DNA of 64,000 nucleotides. It comes from Castanea sativa (Eukaryota > Streptophyta > Magnoliopsida > Fagales > Fagaceae). A program made the position numbers and the translations under genes. Positions 11,872 through 22,869 of this stretch are shown here, piece by piece. The notes beneath the pieces were generated by a model. The model made no database searches. It was not told the DNA's origin and was given only the letters and a program-made list of their open reading frames with translations. The stretch spans positions 37,893,501-37,957,500 of the forward strand of contig NC_134013.1 of assembly GCF_040712315.1 (NCBI RefSeq). Direction: 5' to 3'. Numbering within the stretch: position 1 is the first letter of the stretch; each line of letters begins with the position of its first letter.

Positions 11872-12857
11872 TGATAGAATTAATAAGTTTTAAACCCAAG
11901 TTGTTAATTAGATTTATTATGCATAAAACTTGTTAAAGCAAACAAACATCAATATCATGTCAAAACTAAGTGCAGCGGAAATATAAATAAGACAAGATAT
12001 GATGACCCAGGAAAACCAATGAAACTAACTAGTTTCACAGTAAAAAATCTGGGGGGAAAGCAATTCACTATAGTAAAGAGAAGTTTCAGATCTAGTACAA
12101 AACCTTTGTCCCTAGACTCTACAATCCCTATAGATGAACTCACAGCAGAAACCTTTTACCACTTTAGAACCTCTGAACTCTTCAATATATGAACGCCACC
12201 CTTTGATGCACGAATCCCAGTACGTGACTAACCAATTGCGCGGATCTCAATACGCGACTTCAATCACCAACTAGAGAAGAAGATGTTGGTTGCAAAGTTC
12301 TTCACTTCATCAACAATGAAGATCAAGAAGCACTTGGTTACAAAACCCTAAGGCGCAAAAATGCAGTAGCTTCTTTTTTGAGAGAATAAGGCTTCGGTCT
12401 CCTTTTGCATATGTTCTCCTTGAATTCTCTTATGTGACGGCCTCTAAAATAAGCCTTATATATGCCTAGGGTTGTGAGAAAAGAAACCCTATACAAATAC
12501 AAAAGCCTGGCCTAAAAATCAAATCTGAAAATTCTGATTTTCGTAACCTCGATAGATACCTCGATAGATAGCAGGTGTCGAGCCTCATTAAACCTCGATA
12601 GATAGCTATCGGTCGAGCAGCTGTTGAGCTGCTATCCGTAGGTGTCCAACAGGTGTCCAGGAGGTGTCCAGCTTTAGTAAATACCTTTTCTTCACTTGTT
12701 TCTTGGTCTAATCTTCATGGCTTTAATACTAAACTTGAACAACATGTTCTTTGAGTATTAAACACATCCTAGATCTACCCAAATATGAGTAAAGTGCATT
12801 TTGTCAAAGGATTAGCCAAATACATGAACTCTTAAGAGATCATTTGACACATCCTAG
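11872..12857 (-). mobile_element. Solo LTR of a sister Sirevirus family
   Basis: Minus-strand LTR ending ATTCTATCA. Its layout matches the Sirevirus LTRs above: a 'ggctaatcctttgacaaa' block near the start, a TCGA cluster at 12545-12640, a TATATAAGG box at 12454-12462 and a U5-like end. No PBS or PPT flanks it. The first few bases of the LTR are missing at 12857, where TatA integrase DNA begins abruptly; no target duplication is visible. Confidence 0.75.
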
Positions 12858-13260
12858 CCCTGAAGCTGACCAAGTTGGCTAGAATGGCCTCATGTAGTAA
12901 TGTCAAAGACCAACAAGGAGTACACTTGGATATACAGACGACCTTAGGCACGAAAGGACGACAGACCTTCCCAATTCAAGGAAAACTGTTGTTTGAAGGT
13001 TTGGAACTCCAAGAGTAATCGTCTCAGATAATGGTCGTCAGTTCAACAACCATAAGTTCAAAAAGTTTTATGGGGATTAAGGCATTAAAAAACCATTATT
13101 TGTCACCTGGGCACCCCCAAGCAAACAGCCAGATAAAAGTCATGAATTGAACTTTGTTGAAAATCATTAAAGCTCAACTTGAGGGGGCAAGGGGCCAGAC
13201 AGAAGACATACAACCTGCAAGAACGGAGAAACTTTGGTACTGAAACTATGACTCGTGTAA
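12858..13260 (+). pseudogene. TatA integrase fragment
   Basis: Degenerate Ty3/gypsy integrase core. IVSDNGRQF near 13015-13045 holds the second catalytic Asp, and GHPQANSQIK near 13110-13140 is the usual GHPQANGQVE motif with the catalytic Glu changed to Lys. Frameshifts and stops are frequent. The upstream part of the element (gag, protease, RT, start of integrase) is absent, deleted at 12857/12858. Family identity is clear; function is lost. Confidence 0.75.
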
Positions 13261-13383
13261 AAGTTGGACTGACAAGCCTAAAGACGAACTCATTATTACA
13301 AGGCTCTCAACACTAAAGCTAAACCTGGACTGCCTACTTGAAGTCAGAAATGAGGCAGCTCAAAGCTTCGGTAGCAAGTTTGT

Positions 13384-13640
13384 GATACAGATTCTACTAA
13401 TGAGCCTGAGCTCAAGCAGTCATTCTACATCAAATTATCAATACAGATTATACTGCTGACCAAGAGCTCAGGTAGTCAATCTACACCAAATCATCGATAC
13501 AGATTCTACAGATGTGCATAAGCTCAGGTAGACAATCTACATCGGACGAACGATATAGATTCTACTGAAGAGCATAAGCTCAGGCAGTTAATCTACATCA
13601 AAATAGATTCCACTGATGAGTATCAACTCAAGTGGGAAAT
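13384..13640 (+). repeat. TatA tandem repeat, 56-bp unit, five copies
   Basis: Units begin near 13384, 13440, 13496, 13552 and 13601 with 'gatacagattctac' variants and contain 'gagctcaggtag' and 'caatctacatcaaa'. The array lies between pol and the antisense gene, where Tat elements commonly carry tandem arrays. Confidence 0.8.
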
Positions 13641-13643
13641 CTA

Positions 13644-13830
13644 TGATACAAACTCTATTGTCAAGGTCAACTATGAGAAAGAGCAAATCTTCAATAGCTA
13701 GTTTAAATCAACACAGTGTTACAAACTCTACTGTTAAGGTCAACTCTGAGAAAGACCAAATCTTCAGTAGACAGTTTAAATCGACGCAGTGATACAAACT
13801 CTACTGTCAAATCTTCAGTAGTCAGATCAC
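13644..13830 (+). repeat. TatA tandem repeat, ~74-bp unit, about 2.5 copies
   Basis: Units begin near 13644, 13718 and 13791 with 'gatacaaactctactgtcaa' variants followed by 'caaatcttcagtag'. It directly abuts the 56-bp array but has a different unit. Confidence 0.75.
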
Positions 13831-14241
13831 ATCACCTCAAAATTGCAAACTTCACTGATAAGCATAAGACGCAGCTAGTTCACAATATCTTTAAGAAGCT
13901 TCAACGACATGTTTTCACCACAATTGGTAGTACTCAATTGGTAGGTGGAACCTCACGAGCAAATTTGAGCTATGTCTTTTAGTGACAAGCTTAAAGCTCA
14001 ATATACATCATTCCAACTCTATTGGTGAGCTTAAAATTAGCTAAGCCTACATTCTTTCTATACAGCTCTGACAACTTACTTGCAACATAACGATATTGCA
14101 AACTCTATTGATCATATGACAAACTTCAAAGTCCTAAAATTCCTAAGGGAGTTGATACCAAGGTTCAAACAACAGTAAGCTATAATGCAAACAGTAGAGC
14201 AAAAATCATGATAGTAAGCAAAGCAAGAAGTTTTAAAAGGC

Positions 14242-14385
14242 CCCAAATGGAAGGCAACCATTGTTTTTAAACAAAATAAACTTTAAAGCAATCATTGTTT
14301 TCGAGCAAAATAAAGCTTCAAAACATAAAGGCAATCATTGTTTGGAAATAAAAGCCTCAAAACAGGAGGCACCCATTGTTCATGA
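14242..14385 (+). repeat. Short irregular repeat, 'gcaatcattgttt' units
   Basis: Four occurrences of a 'gcaaYcattgttt' core, 34 to 44 bp apart, with A-rich spacers. A further low-complexity array in the TatA 3' region. Confidence 0.55.
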
Positions 14386-14492
14386 CTTTGACATAATAGA
14401 ATAAAAAATAATAATAATAAACATGCCCTGAAGAATGATTTGTAGGTGCAGTAACGATCTGTCCATCAACATCGTCGGTAGCCTCACCTCCT

Positions 14493-16269
14493 TTAGCAGC
14501 AGTGGTCTCTACCCCAAAGCAGTAGTTTCAGCTCCAACTTCAGTTTCAATCTCAGCGAGAATAAAAGCAACCACTTCAACACTCGTCTCTCCTCCGCCTG
14601 GGCTTCATCAGCAATCATCTTTGTGTCAACAGTTTTGAAATCCAAAGCTGAGAAGTCAATGGCTTCACCCTGACGCTTCGACATTCATCTACGGAGAAGT
14701 TTAAAGCCCTTGAAGTACTGGGTGAACAGAAGGTTAGAGTAATGATCAGACTCTTGAAACTAGGCAATCATCCCTTCCCTGGCCTCAGCAGTCCGAAGGA
14801 GAACAGCTTGGAGTTGGTCCTCCTTCTAAGTGATGAGCTTCTTCTCATCCTTTAAGGCCTTCTTAAGCTCATCAACCTTCTCCTTGGATTTTACGGCTTG
14901 GTCCATAGCTTCCAATAAGTCCTTCCTTAGACGAGAGCTTTCAACCTCGATGACCACTTTCTCTTCAATACTCAAGTAGTCAGACGTCATTTGAAAGAAC
15001 TCTCCAAGGACCTGGGAAATAAAGACATGGCTGAATCTCACATCTCTGCAAAATGAAATTCAAGGGAGTACCAAATGAAAAATGAATAACATACCTGTAC
15101 CAACTTATGGATATGACGACTGACAAGCTCTTGAGAAGGTATAGCAGAAAGGCCCTTTAGCTCCTCGTTAGTGATAACGTATGGGCTTGGCCAACGATAG
15201 TAGCTGGGTCCTCCCAAACACTCTTCCATACCTTGCTTTTCCCTTTAGAACAACTAATAGGAGTAGTGATGGCCAACAAAGGAAGCGCAGCCACCACCTC
15301 TAAAGGAGTTGGGGAAATAGAAGCTTGGAATAAGACCAGAGTGGTAGGTCCTTCAAACTTTCCTTTACCCAATTTTTGCCTCTTTGCATCAGGGGCCAGT
15401 GAAGATAGAGGCTCACTCTTCATGCTCCTCAGACGAGCATACTTATCCTTGCTTTGCCTAGTTGTCATCTTTGCAAAAGTCAGGCACTTGTCATTGTCAA
15501 GAAACTTTTTCATCATAAGAAGTGCATAGTCGTTGGTGTAAAAAAAAAAAAGTAAAAAGAGCTTACTCTTTTCTTCAAGAGCAATCTTCTCCAATACCAA
15601 TTTAGAATGTTCAGGTCTAAGACAGCACTCGTACAACTGACGAGCACCCACAAAACCCTTAAAATCCTCAGACGAGAGGGTAAGAACAAATTCCACAACA
15701 ACTTCAATGCGCCCTTAGTATTGCTTCTCCAACTTAGGTCATTTAACAGCTGCAAAACAAGTGAGAAAGAAGGTTAGAGAATCAAAGACGAGTAAAATGA
15801 AAAGAAAACGGAGACAGAAAGAGAAAAAGAGCACACCAAGAGTGGGCATTTCCCATCTTCGCAATAACTTTGGGACCTCACCCCAAAGGTCGTTGCTCAA
15901 CGTCTCAAATTCTCCAGACACAAAAAAGTAACGTGATTTCCAATCACAGAAGGAAGTAGGAAACTCATGAGCAATCTTGGTTTGTTTATCCCAAGGAGAA
16001 AGTTCAAAGTACCTGTGATGGGTAGGAGGCTTCTACCTATATAAAAACATGAATTCATTCAGGGTAATCATTTCCCCGTCATGAACCATGAGCCATATGG
16101 CCATGCTACTGACGATCGTCCTCCATGCATTAGGAGCAAGTTGCCGAGGAGCAACATTAACATTGTATAGAAGGTGGTGTATGAAAGGATGAATAAGAAA
16201 CCTTAGTCCAAAAGAGAAAGCAGCTTCATAAAAGCTCACCTCCCCATGAGCCAAAGACAAATCGACCAT
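14493..16269 (-). pseudogene. TatA antisense spliced gene
   Basis: A multi-exon gene on the strand opposite to the retroelement transcript, between integrase and 3' LTR. The first exon (from 16269) has LAPNAWRTIVSSMAIWL, typical of the plant 'putative gypsy-type transposon' domain. GT-AG junctions can be read at 15836/15750, 15566 to about 15470, and 15094/15012. A Lys-rich middle (about 15460-15160) is followed by a Glu/Lys-rich coiled-coil-like segment (15011-14829). In-frame stops interrupt it, for example at 16033 and 14826. Antisense open frames at this place are a known trait of Tat/Retand elements; their function is not established. A similar gene lies in TatB. The exon model is by eye. 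Confidence 0.7.
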
Positions 16270-16610
16270 AAATGGAGTTCTAAGAAGGAGAATCTTACCG
16301 AGATTCTAAGAAGCTAGGAGTTTTGATACTTCAAAACCTCAAATATGAAACCGGAGCAGAGAGAGGAAGGAAGGAGATGACGATTTTTTCTCTTTTCTCT
16401 AAAAAGGAAAGCTCGGATTATGGCGCCAAAAGCTAAAGACGCATAAAAGCCCTCACATGCGCAACCAAGGCATTAGCTACATGTGGCCCATACTTGAAAA
16501 AAATCACGTCTCCATTAATGTGATGGCACGAAATTTTGAGAAGTGGGAAATTAATCAAAAAATGACAGAGTTATTCCTCTACTCGTTTTAAAGAAGGAAT
16601 GACTAAGGAA

Positions 16611-16620
16611 TAAGGGGGCA
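16611..16620 (+). other. TatA polypurine tract
   Basis: A TAAGGGGGCA tract sits two bases upstream of the 3' LTR start. The same G-run occurs before the TatB 3' LTR. Confidence 0.75.
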
Positions 16621-16622
16621 AC

Positions 16623-17145
16623 TGAAGAGCCACATTTGATCAGCAGACCTTCAATGAATTCGGTCGACAGTAAGATTACAAACCATCAATGAAATAGGTC
16701 GTCAATAATACTGACGACCGTTACACACATTAATAATCCGGTCTTAAATCCTTTCCTTAACAAGGTCTAAACGTTATAGACTTCAGCAGACAGCCTCAGA
16801 CAGCTAAGCTGATTGTTGTAAAACTGTTACAAGACTTTAAACAAGGATACAATGGCATTTAACAAGCTATTCAAAGCCTCCATCGCCTGGCACAATAAAT
16901 GGCCAGAGCATTTATTCATAAACATGCTATATAAGGCAAACAACGACAAGTAAGCAGGGGGCATACACTTACACACTATACTCAGATTGTCTCTTACATT
17001 ACTCAGTTCCTGAATGAGATAAATTGACTTAAGTATTAGAGGCTCCCCTGGGACCCCATGTGCCCTCTCATATTTTTTCTTTGAAACGAGTACTGACGGT
17101 CGTCCATACTAGTGACGAGGAGCATACTAACGAGCTGTAGTTTTA
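16623..17145 (+). mobile_element. TatA 3' LTR
   Basis: TGAAGAGCCACATTTGATC onward matches the 5' LTR at 5412-5939. Similarity ends at 'gtagtttt', a few bases before the expected CA terminus, so the extreme end is lost or mutated. Confidence 0.85.
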
Positions 17146-17361
17146 GAATAGCCATTTTTTATCATAGTTGTTAAGACACAAAAAATAATTAAAAAATAAA
17201 ATAGAAAATGAAAAATATTATGCCAAAATATGATAAAGACGAGTAATCTTTGATTCTTTTGTACTTTAAACAAAAAAATAAATAAATACTATTAACACAA
17301 TTTTTTACACAATTTTTATCACACCTTATCATATGATAAGTTGTAAATGCTGAAAATATGA
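17146..17361. other. AT-rich spacer between TatA and the LINE
   Basis: No coding or element signature; probably older host DNA. Confidence 0.4.
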
Positions 17362-17485
17362 ACTTATGTAAATTAATCTCTCCCAGCCATAGAGTGTTCT
17401 CTTTCGTGACTTCACGAGTTCTTCCTCCCTTGACCTAGGTCTAAGGGTATTGGTTTTCCTTTCATTATTTCTTGATTTCGGTATT

Positions 17486-18870
17486 ATGGCGGATGATGTG
17501 GCTGACGGTTTGGGCAATTTGAAGTTGACATCCAAAGAAGAGGAGATTATCCTTATCTTTGATGAGGGCAGATTGGAGCCATTGGAGAGTTGTAGTCTAA
17601 GTCTTATGGGGAAGTTCTTAACATGTAGACCTTTTAACAAACGTGTGGCAAAGAATACTTTGAGAATGGCATGGGGTTTGGAAAACAGTTTGTAGATTAT
17701 TGAGGGGGTCCGAATCTTTTCTAATTCAAGTTTCAATCAGAGTTTGATATGGCCTGGATTCTGCAAGATGGTCCTTGGTCATTTGATAACTAGTTTTATT
17801 TCTTCAAAGGTGGCACAAAGGGATGATAGTGGGGAATATTAGATTGGAGCATGCTTCTCTATGGGTTCAAATATGGGGTGCACCGTTTGATATGGTTTCC
17901 CCTCAAGTAGCAAGGGAAGTTAGTAATCGACTAGGTTGAGTTAAGGAAGTAGAAGGGTGGCGAAGGCAAGATGTTCTTAATTATTTTTTGTGAGTTAAAT
18001 TTGCTTTGCCAATTGTGAAGCCATTGTAGAGAGGAGGTTTTATTGGTGGTTCAGATGGGGCTAGTACTTGGGTATCGTTTAAATATGAACATTTACCATT
18101 GTTCTGCCATTATTGTGGTATGTTAGGGCATGATGTTAAGCACTATGCATCACATTTTGCTGTTATTCAAAATGGAGGAAAGGTGGATTATCAATATGGG
18201 GATTCTTTAAGAGCTATGGGAGGCGTCCAATTCTTTCTCTCCAAGAAATACATATGACAGTGCTAGGGTTGCGAAAGATCAAACATCAAGGGAGTCTACA
18301 AACTAAAATCCGATGCAAGGAACTTTTCCAACAGCGGGATTGAAGAGTACAAACCCTAGTAAACGGGTTGAACCTAATTCTGAGAATCTAGGGGACTTGC
18401 ATACTTTCTAGGAACATGATAACGTAGACATGGGAAGCAAAGATAATGTACAAGAACGAAATTCTTTGAGGATTGTATCAGGTCCAGATCTTAAGGGTGT
18501 TGATATAAAGCAGACAAGAGAGGTGACAGTGCAGCCAACTAGATTGGATTTAATTGCGGTGGTAACGGGTAAGAGTGTTGAAGGGGTGTTCGGGGTTGAT
18601 TCTGGACGACTAGATCATAGAATGGATAAAGCTGGGCCTAGTAATTTAAAGCCCAATTCTACTTGGTCCTGGTTTAACCGAATGGAATTTGGGCTTGGAG
18701 AATTGTTCAAAGCTTTATAGCTGCCAACCCGTGGGAAAAGAGGTAGTGAATCTCAAAGGGAGGAAGAGCAATGTGAGAACTTTGATATTAGGGAGCCTAA
18801 GTGTGGAAAGGTTGGGTATGGAGATGATGTTGAATAGATTATATCGGCGGGGGTGGAGAGCCACCCTTGC
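17486..18870 (+). pseudogene. LINE ORF1 (DUF4283 / zinc knuckle protein)
   Basis: RNA-binding ORF1 protein of plant L1-type LINEs. The ATG at 17486 opens a frame with LMGKFLTCRPFNKRVAKNTLR, a DUF4283-type signature, to a stop at 17695; the rest is shifted and stopped. The zinc knuckle near 18093-18150 reads C-x2-C-x4-H-x4-Y, with the last Cys replaced by Tyr. The C-terminal part (18430-18840) is open in pieces. ORF1 ends just before the ORF2 start, as usual in this family. Confidence 0.75.
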
Positions 18871-18878
18871 CGGGAGCA

Positions 18879-18905
18879 ATGAGGATTCTAAGTTGGAACT
18901 GCCAG
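18879..18905 (+). pseudogene. LINE ORF2 start, nine codons
   Basis: MRILSWNCQ is the characteristic first residues of plant LINE endonuclease/RT proteins. The sequence then switches without a gap to gypsy integrase of TatB, marking a deletion breakpoint. Confidence 0.7.
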
Positions 18906-19297
18906 AAGCCATTATACCGGCAGAAGTCCATATGGCTAATCACCGAGTGATGAAGTATCAGGAAAAAGAGAACGTAGAGCAACTCCGTCTTGACCTCGAT
19001 CTTATCAACGAGGTAAGAATGGACGCGGAGCAAAGGACAGCAAGATACAAGAACCTTATGGCCAGGTAGCATGACGCCATGGTAAAACCCAGACGGTTCA
19101 GTGTTGGGGACCTTGTTCTCAAAAAAGTCTCCTTGGCAACCAGGAACCCAGCTCATGGAAAATTGGGACCTAATTGGGAAGGACCCTACAGGGTAATTAA
19201 TTGCAAGAGGCAGGGGTCTTACTACCTGGAAGCTTTGGATGGACGGAAGTTAGAGCATCCCTGGAATGTGGAACACCTAAGGAGGTACTATCAGTAA
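18906..19297 (+). pseudogene. TatB integrase C-terminus
   Basis: C-terminal end of a Ty3/gypsy integrase. It starts inside the integrase at EAIIPAEVHMANHRV, continues through a Lys/Arg-rich segment with a Gln-to-stop change at 19067-19069, and ends with GPNWEGPYRV and the WNVEHLRRYYQ terminus typical of Tat-type Pol. All upstream gag, protease, RT and integrase core are missing. The frame is otherwise unbroken, so this copy is younger than TatA. Confidence 0.85.
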
Positions 19298-20265
19298 TGA
19301 GCAGGGACGAGGGAAATCAATAGCAAAGTTACAGCTATAACCTATGTTCACTTATACTTACTGTTGTGTTCTTACTACTATTATGGTGTGTTATGAATAA
19401 AAAGTGCACTAGTTCTTAAACTTTTGCACCGCTTACAGACTAGCTTTTGAAAGATGAAGTTTTGTATTTTCCTTAAGTATTTTAATAAGGCACTGGCTTA
19501 TAAGCATGTGCCACATTTGTGAACAATGTTCATGTAATAATATGGTTTGGATTTCTTATGTATTTGATGCATAGATCTAGTTTCCATAATAATACCCACA
19601 GAAGTGGCAAAAGCCTAAGACGAATAGAAATCTTCGGACGCAGAAATACTCGTCCAAGGCTTTCCTTTAAATAAGGATAAAGCAAAGAGAAATAAGCTAA
19701 GGCATACTCGTCCAAGCTTTCCTTTAAATAAGGATAAAGCAAAAAATGCTTTCCTCTAAATAAGGATAAAGCAAAGAGAAAAAGCCAAGTCCCACTCGTC
19801 TAAGAAAAAGGGTAGGCACTATGGCATAATAGAGACGAGAAGCTGGTCAAGACGCCTCAATATATTGAGACGAGTAAAACATAAAATCTTTGCGGAAAGA
19901 CGAGTAATAATTGCCTAAAGGACAAGCAAAAGCAATGCAGTCATCATTATCGTCCTAAGTGGATCGTCTACAAGGAAATCACATAGACGATCATTCAACA
20001 CTTGGAACAATAGCATAAATGATAAAAATAATGCATAATCTCGTCCATGAAACGACAGTAACAAATGAAAATAAACATTCATTAGAAATCAAAGGGTAGA
20101 CGACCACTGTCCAAAAACCCTTATAACATAAGCCTTAAAAGGCAATTGTTAATAAACTCGCCGAGAGTACTCTAGACGAGGTAATTGTGCTCTACTAAAT
20201 TTAAAAAAAAAAGAAAAAGAAAAAGGAACACTTTGAACAAATAAAATCTTCAGGTAGTAAGGGCA
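19298..20265 (+). mobile_element. TatB intergenic region rich in GACGA/TCGTC
   Basis: Non-coding DNA between the integrase end and the antisense gene. It has three tandem 'ttcctYtaaataaggataaagc' units at about 19660-19775 and an excess of GACGA/TCGTC motifs from 19619 on. No open frame is convincing. Confidence 0.65.
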
Positions 20266-22475
20266 TCAGGCATTGGGGTCGTCTTGGGCAGGCTTGGTCG
20301 AGGCATCGTCTTCAATATTGACATCTTCAGAACTAGTCTGAAGAAAAGAACTAGCAGCACCCCCTAATTGAAGGACGACGGAGCTGAAATCAACCTCTAG
20401 AAACTTCTCCTTCGCCTCCATGTGAAAATCTTCAAATCCAGCTGCATAGTTGGCGTCCAGAAGGTCAGTTAATTGCTTTGAGGCCTTAAATTCCTCCACA
20501 GCATCCTCCTTAGCCTTCTCAAGAGAGTTGCTTAACTCGTCGGTCTTCCTTTGAAAGTGATCAAGACGAGTGTCTTTCTCTACTATGTCAGCTCTTAGCT
20601 CCTCGACGAGGTTCAGCAAACTCTTAGCCTCGTCCTTAGCCTTAGCCGCTATTTTAGCCCAACCTTTACAGTCGTCCCTGACATCCTGTATCTTCCTCTC
20701 CAATAAAAGCCTCGTCTTATCCAGCTCAGTAGCCTGTCTGGACGCGGCTATGAACTTTGACGTAGCCTGCACAAGCAATTATGAATTTTCGTATTAAGCA
20801 AAGCAAATAAGCGTAATGACGAAAAAAAAAAAAAACGAGAAGAAGTTTATATCAATTACCTTGAAAAGGTCGTGGACACCTGAGTGTTCAAAATCTTTCA
20901 AGGACATGTTATAGCACGCAGCCAAGTCCTCGCCAGAAATTGCCTTTTCAAACCTCTCCCAGGCCAAGTCCTCACTCTCAAGGAGGTTTGACGCAACTTC
21001 AACAAGAGGCTGGGATGAGGTAGGAACATTAGTTTTAGACGGAGGAGGGTGAGTAGGCTCAGACAACTCCACGTCAAGAATCTGGATGGACGGCGATTGA
21101 GATGGAGGAGGAACAGGGACAGCAGGAGAGATGACCCCAGGCTTGGACGACCTCCTATGCTTCGCTCTCCAGCTGGGGAGGTTTTCAAGATTAGTAGCCT
21201 TCGACAGGCTTCTCTTGTCACCAATAGCAAGACGAGCTCTAGTTTCAGCGTCTTGCCTAGTGGGCTCGTCCACAACTCCCTTACCTTTGTTCTCTTTCAT
21301 GGTAGCCATCCTTGCAAAAAAAAATAAATAAATAAATGAATAAATCAACATATGTACCTATGACAATATAATTAAGGTGATGACAAGACGAACAAAATCT
21401 CAAGGCAATAACTTACGTCGACGAATTGTGATTTCGTGAGCTAGGGCTTCTGGAGAGGGTTCTGGGCCAAGTCCCCAAGTCGCGAGACGTTGAAGGGTAA
21501 CCAAAGAATGGAAGTCCCTCTCTGGGTGAAGACGAGCCTTTTGAACACGTCCCAAGTAAAACTTGTTCAAAGACGGCCTTCTAACACCTGCAGTAAGGAC
21601 GAGAAACTTAGTTAGTGTAGAAAGACATGTGATAAGGGTAATGTTACAATGGTGATAAGCATACCTTCAGGACGAAGGTTCCCTAACTCTCCTGTATAAG
21701 GGGCAAATGAATCCTCGGCCGCCTCAATAGGGCGCCCCGCCCAAAAACCTGAGACGAAGAAAAACTCCGTCTTCCAATTCCTATCCGATGTAACCAACGA
21801 CTTTATAATCCTACAATCTCTTCTCCTGGCTGTAAACTGATAAAACCCCCGGGATTGGCCAATTTCAGAGGGTTTGTAGCAGAAAAGGAATTCGTCCACG
21901 GTAAGAGGACAATCCCCTTCAAAAACCTCTCTTTACAAAATTTGCATAGAAACGATTAGTCTCTATGCATTGGGATTAAGCTGACACAGCCCCAAACCCA
22001 ATCTAGTGAGCAACTCCCTAGCAAAGGCATTGAGAGGCAACCTAAGACCTCCTAGGAGATAGGCTTTATAAACTCCAATGCCAAAATGAGGTTGGCAACA
22101 CCACTCATCACGGACGGCCAACCTGGGGTTTAGCTCGTCTGGAATTTGATACCAACTCCTAAGAGAAGCTAATTTCCTCTCATCTGTCTTAGCAGGAACC
22201 CCTACAGCACAGCTGTATATGGTCTCAACCTCGTCCTTTTGAGTGGACGAGGGCGCATCGGAGGGACCAGCCCCAGACCCAGACACCACTCTCGTCCTAA
22301 ATTCCTCTTGGAAGACCTCTAGGGGAACCCCAGGGACCCCAGAAACATACTCGTCTGTGGTATTACCCCCACTACTACTGCTATCACTGCTAGAACCACT
22401 GTAACTAGTTGAATTGTGGTATTCGTCTATCTCCCTATCAACACTATTACTAGACGAAGAAAAAACTTCTGACAT
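20266..22475 (-). pseudogene. TatB antisense spliced gene
   Basis: Four-exon gene opposite to the retroelement transcript. Suggested exons: 22475-21665, 21587-21417, 21310-20860, 20766-20266, with GT-AG junctions (GAAG|GTATGC, TGCAG|GTG, CGAC|GTAAGT, GCAAG|GATG, CAAG|GTAATT, TGCAG|GCT). Exon 1 has a Ser-rich start, then WCCQPHFGIGVYKAYLLGG and, further on, FWAGRPIEAAEDSFAPYTGE, matching the plant 'putative gypsy-type transposon' domain; two stops near 21963 and 21920 break it. Exon 3 is basic and Pro/Ser-rich; exon 4 is a Lys/Glu-rich likely coiled coil with an acidic tail. Such antisense genes are known in Tat/Retand elements; what the protein does is unknown. Confidence 0.75.
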
Positions 22476-22858
22476 TGTGGAAATTCAAGGGAAACCTAAA
22501 GACGAGCGTAGAGAAAATACCTGGCTCTAGACGAAGGAAAACTAGAGACGCTGGAATACTTCTAGACGAGTCGATGGACGAGAAATGTCAAACAAGAAAA
22601 TTTGGAAAAATGGAGAGGGTATGGGAGGAAATCCACTATTTATAGGCGTTGAAAACTGAAACCTGGAATGAAGCACTTAATCAGGAAGAACCACGTGGCA
22701 ACTTCCTCGAAAACTCAAATTGACATAACGGTTAACCCATATAATGATGACACGTGGCGCAATCTGGAGCCACTAGAACCCCATCATATAGATCGAGACA
22801 CGTGGGGTGGCGTAATGAGACGTGTCCAAAAACCAAAAGCTTTAGACAACCCTTGGAC

Positions 22859-22869
22859 GAGGGGGCAAC
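22859..22869 (+). other. TatB polypurine tract
   Basis: GAGGGGGCAAC directly before the LTR start, the same type as in TatA. Confidence 0.7.

Noticed and set aside
13384..13830. Regularly spaced repeats that could suggest a CRISPR array
   Set aside because: Units are contiguous and diverged, with no unique spacers, and lie in a plant gypsy element.
17450..17485. Upstream ATG at 17450 for LINE ORF1
   Set aside because: The family's ORF1 proteins start close to the DUF4283 region with a MAD-type N-terminus, so the ATG at 17486 fits better.
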